The notes beneath the pieces were generated by a model that saw only the letters and a list, made by a program, of their open reading frames with translations, did no database searches and was not told the origin of the DNA. Of a stretch of DNA of 64,000 nt, positions 37,510 to 47,952 are shown in pieces. The DNA is from Epiperipatus broadwayi. Lineage: Eukaryota > Onychophora > Udeonychophora > Euonychophora > Peripatidae. How positions within the stretch are numbered: the first letter of the stretch is position 1; the number at the start of each line of letters is the position of its first letter. Both the position numbers and the translations under genes were made by a program. Where the stretch lies: NCBI GenBank assembly GCA_028023455.1, contig JAQFVV010000064.1, positions 314,001 through 378,000 of the forward strand. Reading direction: 5' to 3'.

Positions 37510-39450
37510 GGGCTCATCGACGAATACCAAAATTTCTAATCTTTCATTGCTATGAATCAAATATAAAGTCTAATTGGGAGTATGAAATAAGATTTAGCAA
37601 AATGAATTAGTGATGTGTGATGAATTTTAGAAATAAAGTACTATAAAATAAATTATACTATTGGAAAGAAATGAAATGAGAAACCGTACTAGGAAAACAT
37701 TAAGTTGGGAGGGTGCAATAAAATATCTAATAAGTAATACATTACTATAATAAATTATTAATGAAAGTATAAAATAAGAAAGGTAACCTTTAATAAAATA
37801 TATCCAGTTGTAATTGAAAGTTGATGGAAAGGAGAGTAGATTTGATGCTCTGATTTTATATAAAAAAATTAAAAAAGAATGAAAATAACAAGCACAAGTC
37901 CAGCCAAAATATCAAGATGAGGAATTAGTAAGAGAAGTATAAAATGCATTGCCAAAGACCATTTTTTGTGGTAAAGCTTCACACCTACTAACAATTTCGA
38001 TATTATGAATATCAATTAGTCAATAAGACTTCAATATTATTGAACCAAAATATTATTTGTCATATATAAAAATAAGAACAACATATATTAATATAATATA
38101 AGACAAAAGTTTTAGTCTACTATCATCAGATATTAATTTAATTAACAAAATTGAAAAAGACAGAATATCATTTTATAGTGACTTATATGTTGCATATAAA
38201 TACTTTCAGAATGACTTCAATTTAAATAGTTTGATTAATATTAAATATAATTATATCAAAAACTAATAAACTATGTTCTATACACTTTAAAAGAAATATC
38301 AGTGATGAAAGTTATCAATAATCTTCACAAAATATATGTCCCACAATTATATATCAAATATTGCTTAACTTTTTAAATTGTTTTCTACCAAATATGGTTT
38401 ATTCCAATGGTCAGCTAAAAATCAATTTGAGGCCTTCATGTATTTTTATAATATAAAAGTGGAAACCTTCTTTCACTTGTTTAATAAATGTGTAGTATTT
38501 AAACTCTTAAGATCAAAAATATTTCATGGACCATATCTATATTTAAAAAGGAAAATAGCAAACAATATTAAAGAATGTAATCCACATAATGCAATGGTTT
38601 TACTACATGCTCTAAAAACTATATGGCCAATTAGGTGTGAAATGATTTTGAATAATAAAAATATAATTAGTTAAAACAATTGACAATGATTGGAATAAAT
38701 ACTTTAATAACTGTATCAGATACATCCCCCAAAAAAATAATGGAAAAAAATTGGCCAAGCACTGATCTGTCTTCATGTAAATAATATAAAAATCAAAAAA
38801 GTATTATTTAATTAAAGAAGAAACTTACAAATTAATATATAAATAAATATAAAAATCAATAATTTTCAATTTATATGTAAACAATTTTTGTGTTTTGTTA
38901 ATGAAGATTTTTACATAAAATAAAAAAATATATAAAATAAAAATTGATTTGCCCAAAATATGGCAAATATTTGATTTTGAATGTTGTGACATCTAATTAA
39001 TATTTTGGAAAGCTAAATTTTTTAATAATTTCAGTATTATATTCAAAATTTCCACACATTCTTGAAACATGTGAATAAATATTTCTGAAAGTTTAATGAG
39101 ACTCAAGATGATCCAGTAATTATCAGTAGGCCCAGATTAGTATCTGTTACACATGTTTTCACTATTTTCTCAATATTTATCAATACAAAATTATTGTACT
39201 TTAATTGACTTTGTTATTATTTAATTTTAAATGATTATTATAGTTTGTGCCCTCTCTCTCAGCCATTTTGGTCATATTTTACGCTCATTTTATACTAAAT
39301 TGTTATCTTAATCTATATTTAAACTTTTAATTCCCAAAAATCCTCATTCGGCAGTGTTTTTGCAAAAAAAAATTGAATTTTGCTTGCCACATATGATCAT
39401 ACAAAGAGCCAGTTGCCCATACCTTTTACTTTAAATCATGCTTCAAGACA
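37510..39450. other. AT-rich sequence with one unexplained open frame
   Basis: An open frame of about 98 codons runs at 38378-38674 from a TTG codon, with a cluster LHALKTIWPIRCEM. Shorter fragments in similar style occur upstream on the same strand (38140-38260). This could be a badly decayed transposase or chance. I recognise no domain, and no start or splice site supports it. Confidence 0.3.
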
Positions 39451-39659
39451 CCGACTGTCACGGCCATTGTTGACCCGGGAGTTTTTAACTGTCAAAGTCA
39501 GAAATCACACACAAAAACGTTTTATGCTTTCAGAATAGATTTTGAAAGTAAATAAATATATTTTCCATAATTTTTTACATTCATAATTAATTTTTTCAAT
39601 ACTGTACCTAAATATAAACTTTGATTTGAAATTTTTTAAATTTTAGAAGAAAAATAATC

Positions 39660-39745
39660 AAAACAGCGTTCTTAGCCGAGAGGTCATCGCATCTACCTTG
39701 CAAGCAAGTAGTTCGTTGCAGACAGTTGTGGGTCCGTGTCCTGGC
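39660..39745 (+). ncRNA. tRNA-like / SINE-head sequence
   Basis: TAGCCGAGAGGT (about 39673) matches the Pol III A box and GGGTCCGTGTCC (about 39727) resembles a B box about 55 nt further on. An anticodon-loop-like CTTGCAA lies between them. A full cloverleaf with an acceptor stem is not evident, so this is more likely a tRNA-derived SINE head or remnant than a functional tRNA. It lies about 170 bp upstream of the gag fragment. Confidence 0.3.
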
Positions 39746-39908
39746 TGATGCTATGACATATGAGGAAAAAACAGGTGAATAATGCTTGTCAGCTATTTGC
39801 ATATTAATGACATTCTGGGGTAAGGCAGGTTCGGGTGGTTAAAGCAAGGAGTTAGTGTCCCAGTGGGGGAGAGTATTGAGTTTGAAACAAAGAGAAAAAA
39901 GAAATAGA

Positions 39909-40860
39909 ATGAGTGAAGATGAAAGTACCATAGAAAGCCCGGTGGTAACATTTAAAAACCCTGAGCATTATCAGTTCAAAGAAATACTAAAAGCTATCAC
40001 TGAGCTAAAAGAAATAGTAATCAAAGATAGAGAAGAAATTAAAGAAATGAAAGTAATGATTCAAGACCTCAGAAAAGATGTAAATGAATTAAAAAAGAAT
40101 GAAGAAAAGAGAAAGGGCAAGAAAAAAGATGAAGGAGATATAGTAAGCACAGGTTATGAAGTTAATAAGGTTACGGAAGAAAAGATAGAAAGTGAAGGGA
40201 CACTTAATGAAGTAGAGAAAGAAGCTAAATCTGAAAGGCCAGCATTATCAAATATTATCCAAATAAGAGTATTTAAAGGCAATGGGGAAGAAAACCCATT
40301 CGATTATTTGGATAGCTTAAATTATTTTTTTTTATTTCCATAAGTTGAATGAAAAGGAGGTCATTATAGCGATGAGCTATTTAAGTTGTCCTGCTTGAGA
40401 ATGGTGGAAGGCAGTGAACTATAACCCTCAAACATTCCAAGAATACAAGATGATGATTCTGAGAAGTTTCTGGAGTGTGAAAAAACAAGAGACTATACGT
40501 ATGAAAACATCACTGGAAAAATATAGAGCAGATAGAAATGAAACCTATAGCCAGTTTTTTCAATGACAGGCAGTGAAACTTAGAGCACTGGAGGCTTACC
40601 CGGTGGATCAATTACAGATTGTAAAGACTATAAGATATAATCTTCCGATGGGGGTTCAGCGTAGGTTGTCTGAGAACTGACGTTTGTCAATAGAGGAAGC
40701 ATTAGAGATATTAGGTGATATGGAGTATAGTGAGCCGGAAGAAGGGGAAGATTCTAAAGTTAGGTGGGGAAATTGTAATGAACCTGTGGGGAAGAGTAAC
40801 TATAATCCTAAGAAAGAATGGGAAAAGACTCCATGGCATGATTATAAGTTTTTTTTTGTT
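39909..40860 (+). pseudogene. LTR-retrotransposon gag fragment, broken
   Basis: Begins at ATG 39909 (MSEDESTIESPV). A long Lys/Glu-rich coiled-coil-like segment (ELKEIVIKDREEIKEMKVM...) is followed by a retrotransposon gag core: FKGNGEENPFDYLDSL, then after a frameshift FHKLNEKEVIIAMSYL and EWWKAVNYNPQTFQEYK. This pattern (F.G...P..yL..l..yF, A..WW, F..f) fits Ty3/gypsy-type capsid. The breaks are one extra T in a T-run at about 40325-40333 and in-frame TGA codons at 40396, 40564 and 40678. The frame trails off into an acidic segment (EYSEPEEGEDSKVR) and a T-run; no zinc knuckle, protease or pol follows. No LTR pair was found. It is an isolated, dead gag remnant within what may be the intron 5' of the 42907 exon. 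Confidence 0.7.
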
Positions 40861-40899
40861 GTTTTTGGGAAAAGGGTGCAATGAGCTGGTATTTTTCTG

Positions 40900-42340
40900 A
40901 CAGCTCATAATCATACACATATATACACACATATTTCTAAAAAGAAAATATAGACATTGTAATAAACTTATTTTATTAGAAATAAATAAACATGTACTTT
41001 TCTATCAGCTCATATATAAATTAACACTTAATTTTAAAATGGAGTTTTAAGAAGTCAAAATAAATTAGATCAAGATCTTACATTTTTGATAAAAGTTTGT
41101 CTTTCGTTTAGTTTTTTTAAAAAAAAAATCTTAAGATAGAAGGGAAAAGAAAGCAATTAATTTTATTGTTGGGGCTTTGTCAGTGAAGGTATTTTTATGC
41201 TATCTATTACGCTGATCAATTGGAATGTTTCTTTGGGATTTTAAAATATGAAATAAAAGAAGAGAATATTAAAGGTGTGAACTGAAACTTTAGAAAAAAC
41301 TATAAATTACGGACTTTCCTTTTGTTCTAATTAATTGGATTTCTGCCAAGGTCAATATCTAATCTATAAGTTTCAATTCGGCTCAGACTTTTCAATATAT
41401 AAAAAATCTGCAAAGTGCAAGGAGAAAATGTTGAGTGGCTAGATTTAACAGAACTTTTCCTGCTGGGAACCTCTTTCTATTACCACCTGCAACTGCTTTG
41501 TAAATGCCGGACATAGAGAGCTAGCCAAGGAGAACGGACTGGAAAAAGACACAGACAAACCACGAAGAATATAGAGTGAAATATTCCACCCACACAGGAT
41601 CTACACTGATTGATCAGATTAAATAGACTTTTTTTTTTGTTATAATCTCAAGAGACATTTGTGTAATAGATTTTAAAAAAAGTAAGGAAAGCCTTCACTT
41701 CAAATATCTCAAAGTTTCAGCAATAGAAAGGAAGGGATATGTAATCTTTAAGTAGATGTATTTACTCATTCAAATTAATCCACATTATATTGTTGTTTTT
41801 TTTTATTATTTAATTTTTTGGGGGGCGTTCTATTAATTAAACTTACCTTTAGTTTAGGAATAAGAAATTGTATATCCGATCTAAGGACAAGTAAAAATTT
41901 AAGATAAAAAGATTTAACATTAGAAAGAGGATGTTTGAGTGCGTTTGTTTTTAACAAACACACTCCTATAGTAAGTCGCCCTTGAGTTCACTCATAGTTA
42001 TATACCATGATATTTGATGAAATATTGTATAATTGGTAAAGTGATGGCACATGTTCCTTCGAGAACGATACATGTTAATTCTTGATTAGAAAAGAAAAAG
42101 GATCAGGAGGGTTTGGTTCGACAAATGTGAGGGAAGGGAATAGTCAACAAATAGAATAAAGGTGCAATAAATCTTTCAACAATATTTAAGCATCAATCTG
42201 TTTTTTTTATTATTTATTATAATTAATTCTTATATTTCATTTTGTAGTCTTTTGGTTCGTTAAAGAAAATTATTTTAAGGTTTGTAATTGGTGATTGCTA
42301 TTTGTAAATAAACTAACCGTTATTATAGAAAATTTATAAT
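40900..42340. other. non-coding, patchy composition
   Basis: 41390-41600 is less AT-rich, but no frame stays open. It may be further remnant of the LTR element. Confidence 0.45.
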
Positions 42341-42359
42341 ACGGTCTAGGCAGAAATGC

Positions 42360-42435
42360 TTAGTGGCGCCCTCGAGCGGCCACCGTACATTGCAATCTCG
42401 TAAAATTTAAGAGTGTAACAAAATGTTTTGTTACA
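42360..42435. repeat. GC-rich patch followed by a 10-bp-arm hairpin
   Basis: A short CpG-bearing patch contains GGCGCCCTCGAGCGGCCACC (42365-42384), conspicuous in this AT-rich DNA. TGTAACAAAA and TTTTGTTACA (42414-42435) then form a near-contiguous hairpin. TGGCGCCC resembles a tRNA-Lys primer-binding site, but no LTR end precedes it convincingly. Confidence 0.35.
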
Positions 42436-42906
42436 ATATACATATATATGTGTGTGTATTTTGTAAAGCTTTGGGAATGATTGCACAGAATATTAAAATT
42501 TATAACAAAAAACAATCAAGCAAAGATGTAGGAAAGTATAAAAACTTACAAAATATATTAAAAATATTTATCTTTGTAAATCCTCTATAATAGGCAATCA
42601 AGTTATTAATTTTATAAGCAGCTACAATGCGCTCATTGAATGTTATCTGGGTTTCAAGGCCTTTATTTGAATCTAATTGGTGTAACTTTTACATATGTGT
42701 ATTAAATGATCTTCTGGAAAGCAAATTTGTTTTTATAATAAAATTTGTTTGTTAGTCCCAATTGAACAATAAAAAAATCACTAGTCTTTTCACAACTTTC
42801 TGCATCTTTGAAACGACTAATTATAGCAACATCTATATACATATGTTGTTTTTCCAAAATGTACTTTCTACATTTATTTTTTAATGCATATATAATTGTT
42901 TTGCAG

Positions 42907-42942
42907 AAATGACAACAATATTTGTTGAAAGACCTCCTGAAG
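42907..42942 (+). CDS. 36-nt microexon of an Ig-like-domain gene
   Basis: Preceded by a good acceptor (ATTGTTTTGCAG ending at 42906) and followed by a consensus donor (GTAAGTAAG from 42943). Read in the frame that joins the downstream exon, it begins with the last two bases of a split codon and encodes MTTIFVERPPE, then the first base of a Gly codon, so it is phase 1 at both ends. Joining to 54160 completes GGT and keeps the frame open through all 121 codons of the next exon. The peptide would lie just N-terminal to the Ig-like domain. The Met inside it is probably not the start, because the exon opens in mid-codon. An upstream exon with a signal peptide is expected, but I could not find it in the window. 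Confidence 0.5.
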
Positions 42943-43612
42943 GTAAGTAAGATAAATCATGTTTATATTGTTTTGTTTTTAAACTTTTAACTGAATTTTT
43001 GAATTTTCAATATAGATTAATTTTGATTATAATATTGTGGTAGCAACTGTCCACATTAACTTCCTCATGAAATCACATTTATGTATATGCAGTAAATAAA
43101 TTATAACCTCTATTTAGATTTAATTCAAAATAGAGTTTAATATATAATGAGATAAAACTAAATTAAAAATAATATTAATTAGATAAAAAAATAAGAATGA
43201 GCCAAAAGGAAAGCAATCCTTATAAAGTAAACGGGATAATTAAACATTACAATTTGAATGGCAAAGTAATTTGTAATAAAAAATAAAGATTAATATTCAA
43301 AATATACTCTATGCCAATGTGTCATAAAAATTTTGTAAAAAAAAACAATTACTGGTTAAAGAAATAAAAAAAATAGGTAGGGCAATTTTTTAATGTCCAC
43401 TGTATAATACCTATCGTTATATCTGTTATTATTGTTCATAAATTAAATAAACAAGGATGAGCTAATCAACCAAACACTGGATGGGCTGTTCACATATACA
43501 CATGAACCAAAGTTCGTTATTTTTATCACTGAATTTAGGGTCAAGAAACAGCCTAGTTTTTTAGTTTCTCTCATCATTGGTAAATAAAATATCAGTTCAG
43601 TTTTCTTGATGA

Positions 43613-43685
43613 TATATGTACATATCAGTGATTGACTATATATATATATATATATATATATGTCAATCACTGATATATACATATA
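43613..43685. repeat. inverted repeat around (TA)n
   Basis: The left arm ends ATCAGTGATTGAC (43636) and the right arm starts GTCAATCACTGAT (43662); the arms are about 22 bp and separated by TA dinucleotides. Confidence 0.85.
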
Positions 43686-44230
43686 TATATACCTATTTGG
43701 TACTCATACTTATGAAAATCCATCCCGCTTGATGGCATTGCCGTTAGACAAAACTAGCTGAAAATACTGTTTGTCAGGAACAACTTCTCAATTGCTAACA
43801 GTAATTGAGTGCTAGAAATTAGTCTTTTGGTTAAATGGCAGGCAGCCTAGCAGTGTGTTTTGCGATCAATTGCTCTCACAATTCACACTTAGCCCACCAT
43901 GTCAATTAACTCTGATATGTATTGTTTACCCTCTATACAAATAGCTGACACCTAACATATCGGTAAATTATCATGATAGGGTGTGAATAATTGTAATGAC
44001 AGAAAGTGAACTAATATTTACTCACAAATAAATATTTTCAAACCTAAACAAATTACTATAAGGTCCTCCAAATTGTCTCACTGTACCCAATGTTACCCCC
44101 TCCCCCTGTAAATGCCTATAAATTAGGATATGTAGTGACTCCGCATACCTGAGTCTAAAGTCCCGTACCTTGCGAGAACTTGTGTTGGTAAAAAAATGAC
44201 TACTTGTGAAAAAACTATTTGTTCAAGCTG

Positions 44231-44565
44231 TCTCTATTGCCTAATATATCAAATTATGGTTTCCAAAAAAAATAAAGGAATATTTACTACCAAACAAAAA
44301 TAAATTGGTTATTGAGGTGTTGTTTATCAACCAAAAGTAAAACTGTTTGAAGTAATCACATCAACTTTAGTAAAAAAAAAAAGTATTCATTTAATGTGTC
44401 TTTATTGCCTAATGTATTAAATTAGGGTTAGCAAAAAAAAAAAAGAAACAAAATAACATTTATTACCAAACAAAAATAAATTGTTTATTGAGGTATTGTT
44501 TGTCAACAAAAAATAAAATGTGATTGAAGTAATCAAATCAACATTAGTGCAAAAAAAAAACTTAA
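44231..44565 (+). repeat. tandem duplication, period about 168 bp
   Basis: Units start at about 44231 and 44399 with TCT[CT]TATTGCCTAAT and share CCAAACAAAAATAAATTG, TTATTGAGGT and GAAGTAATCA. Units are separated by A-runs. Confidence 0.75.
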
Positions 44566-44639
44566 CAAATGAACATTTTGCAAATATATTCAATTATTTT
44601 CCAAAAAAATAAAAACCTAACCTAAATGAACATTTTTTG

Positions 44640-45130
44640 CAAAACAAAAAAATTTTGGTTATATAAAAATTACTAAAATAAAGGAACATTTATTATAAAA
44701 CCACAACAAAATCTTATTAATTAAAAATCTATAAAATTAGTTTAAAAATAATACAAGATAAAAACTATGAAAAAAACCTGGGGCGGGGGGGGGTGGAAAA
44801 AAAAAATATTTTCTTTATCCCCACAAAAAAAAAAAAAAAGTATTTTTTTTATTTTAATATAATTAATAAATAAATTTAAATTTTTGTTTTTGAATATATT
44901 ATAAAATATTTTAATCTAAATAAAATATTATATATAAAATATAAAAAGATATATTATGGTTTGTTCCCTCTCCCTCCCCAAAAAAAGGAGAGAGAGAAAG
45001 AGAAAATTTTTTCAAATTTTTAAAAAAATAAATATAAATAATGAAGAAGGTTATTACAGTCAATTGTAAAAAATAAAATCCCCCTCATAAGGACCCCCCC
45101 CCCAAAAAATAAAACCAACCGTGAAAGGTG
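44640..45130. other. homopolymer-rich, polypurine/polypyrimidine sequence
   Basis: Long A-runs with G-runs (GGGGCGGGGGGGG near 44782) and C-runs (near 45100). Mononucleotide runs of this kind are prone to sequencing error. No gene. Confidence 0.7.
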
Positions 45131-46620
45131 GGGGAACCTCACCCCAGCAACAAGATAAAAACTATGAAAATACCATCTTATTTTCAAACATATATGCACT
45201 TATATAGGTCAGTTTTAAGTATCTTGGGATGAAATGATTAATATATTAAATCATCACTTTACATTCATTTCTTTTAATAATCTTATTAACACTTATGAAA
45301 AATTGAAAATTACTTTCAGTTATTATTAGATGTTAAACTATGTGATACACAATAAATTTCACTAGCACTGTACCAAATTGTAATTCTATTTAAATGATAG
45401 TAATCTTTTTCACTTGTACTTAGGATAATTTTCTATGTCTTTATTTTGTGGTTGGAACGAGAAATGTGAGGAAAATTATAATGCATCCTTGCATTAATAT
45501 CCCTTATTTATTATTATAGTTTGATGTAAGTGAGAAGGATTATTATCTTCTAAATAGAATTAAATCTAATTAAATTATTCATTTAATGAAATATAAATTA
45601 TAATTATAATTAAAACACATAAATAATCTTCTTGTATTTACTTTTAAAAGTTATACGTGTGACCTATGAAAGAGAGGCTACATTTTTCCATTCTCCATTT
45701 AGGTATAAAATAGAGTCAATTAGTATTAAACATTACTCAACTTTATTTCATTTTTAAAATTTTCTTCTAAATTTGCAATTTTGACCCACAGAGCCATACT
45801 TCTCTAAAAAGTGCAGTTATAGAATGATATTCATAAACAACAAAAAATATCATTTTTATATAAGTAATTTAAAATTTTGTTATATTAGACTTCAAGTTAA
45901 TCATTAGACTCAATCACCTACTCACAATACTAGGTTCAGAAAATAATACCCATGACCAGCAATGTACATATAAGAACTATGTCCTTTAAATGCTACATGA
46001 AATACACACCTTGAAATATAGAGTAATAATAATATTTGCAAAAAAAGATTTGCTGTGCTCTGAATCTTAGAGAAAATGGGTCATACTGCAGGACTATTGT
46101 AACTATTCATGAATATAACTACAAGTATTCCTTGGTCATTTAAGACTTAGATGCTAATAAATATATATTATGACAGTTGTGCCTGGTTCATTTTTCGGGT
46201 TTAATGGCTGCTGAGGTAAAGAAATGTCTGAAGTATCATGTAAAACCTGCATCCTCAAAACAATGATAAACTCATTGGTTCATTACCAGTACTGAGAGCA
46301 AAATGATTATATTTCAACAAACCCACCCATATCACAGCAAAATACATTTCCCCTCACACTCTGTTTTATCATTATCCCTTTTTATGACAGTATCATGGGC
46401 ATGACTTATTTGTCTTCTAGGGGATTGAGGTTTATAATCCAATGAGTGATAATATTTCCTTATGTTAATATCAGTTTCATTTCCAGTCCAATGAATAACT
46501 TTTGTTTTATTTGATCTAGTTGGAACCTATTGACATGTTACTTCTTCATGTTGGCTGTTCTTCAAGTATTCCTTGATACCATAGTGTGGTATTCATTTTA
46601 TATCAAATTGCATTAATATA
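45130..46620. other. AT-rich non-coding sequence
   Basis: Nothing recognised on either strand. Confidence 0.55.
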
Positions 46621-46630
46621 TATATATACA

Positions 46631-47952
46631 CACCTTTAGCCCGCTTAGCGATGGCAATTGGTCCTCCAAAACTCATCGTTAAGCAAAAATATCGTAGACA
46701 AAATACGTAATTATAATGGGGGTCTATGGAAAAAAAATTGGTCGGTTCCAGTGACGTAAAATATCCACATTGATTTCCAAGCTCAAAGATTTTCTTGATT
46801 TTTTCATGACAATGATGACTAAATAGGTATCTAAAAAGAAAAGTTTTATATCACTAGGAAAAAAAATGCATATTTTCACTTTAAAAAGTACAGAACAGCA
46901 ATGAAACTAAATTTGAATTTAAAAGTTTTTATATTCTTCCGCGGAAGTTTTTCATCGTAATGAAAAAAAATCTATACTGAAGTGCTTTTTTTAAAAAATT
47001 GTATTACAGTATATATTACTACTATACATTTATTTTATTACTTATGTGAAATTATTCAAATTAAAAAACAATGTTTAATTATTAATTATTTAATTGAACA
47101 TATAGAAAAAAAATCAACTTATTTTCAAAGTAAAAAATCTAACTTCTAATTTTCTAAAACATACAGGTAGGTTTATTTTTCTTACTGTATATTTTTAGTA
47201 ATGTAATAATGCCCCCCCCCCCCCCGTTCGAGTAGAAAGATTTTTAATTAAATGCGATCTGTTTTTTTTAAAAACTTTTCTAATTCGACATCGTTTTAAA
47301 ATGTTGTTTTTCTTCTGATTAACGAAGTTACAAAATCAACAACTATTTTTACATAATTATCCAGGTTTTCTAAAATTAATATATCGTATTTCAGAAACAC
47401 ACACACACAGTTTAATATTCATATTTAGTGTTTTCTTGAAAGTTTGTGATGATGGTATTTTTGTATTATATAAATATATATACTGTATATGTTCAGTATT
47501 GAGATAAGAAAATAATGTTTTTGAAAAGAAAAAGGAGAAGGATTTTTAATTTGTTGATATTATTGTAGAACATATATACGTATTTTAAAAGAAAAAGTGA
47601 ATGAACATTTGCTGTGTTATTTATTATATATGATGTATTATAGATAAAGTAATTATAGATATTTTAAGGGTTTTATGAATAAAATATTGTATGTGTATAG
47701 AATTACAGCAAAGTCATTACCTGTATACATATTACAATAATATACTTTTGTTTTTGGTTATAATATAGCTATCTCTGACGTCATCAGTGACGCAAAATTC
47801 AAGATGGCTGCCCAAAAAAAAATTTTTTTTTACATTTTTTCCGATCGTTATAGCGAATAATCGATTGCACATCAAAGTAGTGGGTACAAATTGATGATGA
47901 TCGCTATTGTGAAATATCGCTAAGTAGACAATCGCTAAGCGGGGTAAAGGTG
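46631..47952. mobile_element. TIR element, about 1.32 kb, non-autonomous
   Basis: The left end CACCTTTAGCCCGCTTAGCG and the right end, read inward, CACCTTTACCCCGCTTAGCG differ at one base in 20, and further subterminal similarity follows. TA follows the right end; the left flank is ...TATACA, so a TA duplication is only approximate. No transposase frame is present. A perfect CRE palindrome TGACGTCA (47776-47783) is followed by AGTGACGCAAAAT and AAGATGGCTGCC, and a related CAGTGACGTAAAAT occurs near the left end (46749). A C-run lies at about 47212-47225. Confidence 0.7.

Noticed and set aside
37251-37610. 119-codon frame resembling the frame at 60919-60716
   Set aside because: The similarity follows from shared element DNA. 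The frame runs over the TIR and past the element end, so it is not evidence for a protein.
39909-40860. In-frame TGA codons as recoding (selenocysteine or alternative code)
   Set aside because: The LINE and exon readings use TGA as stop or not at all; CpG decay explains the TGAs and the T-run frameshift shows a dead copy.
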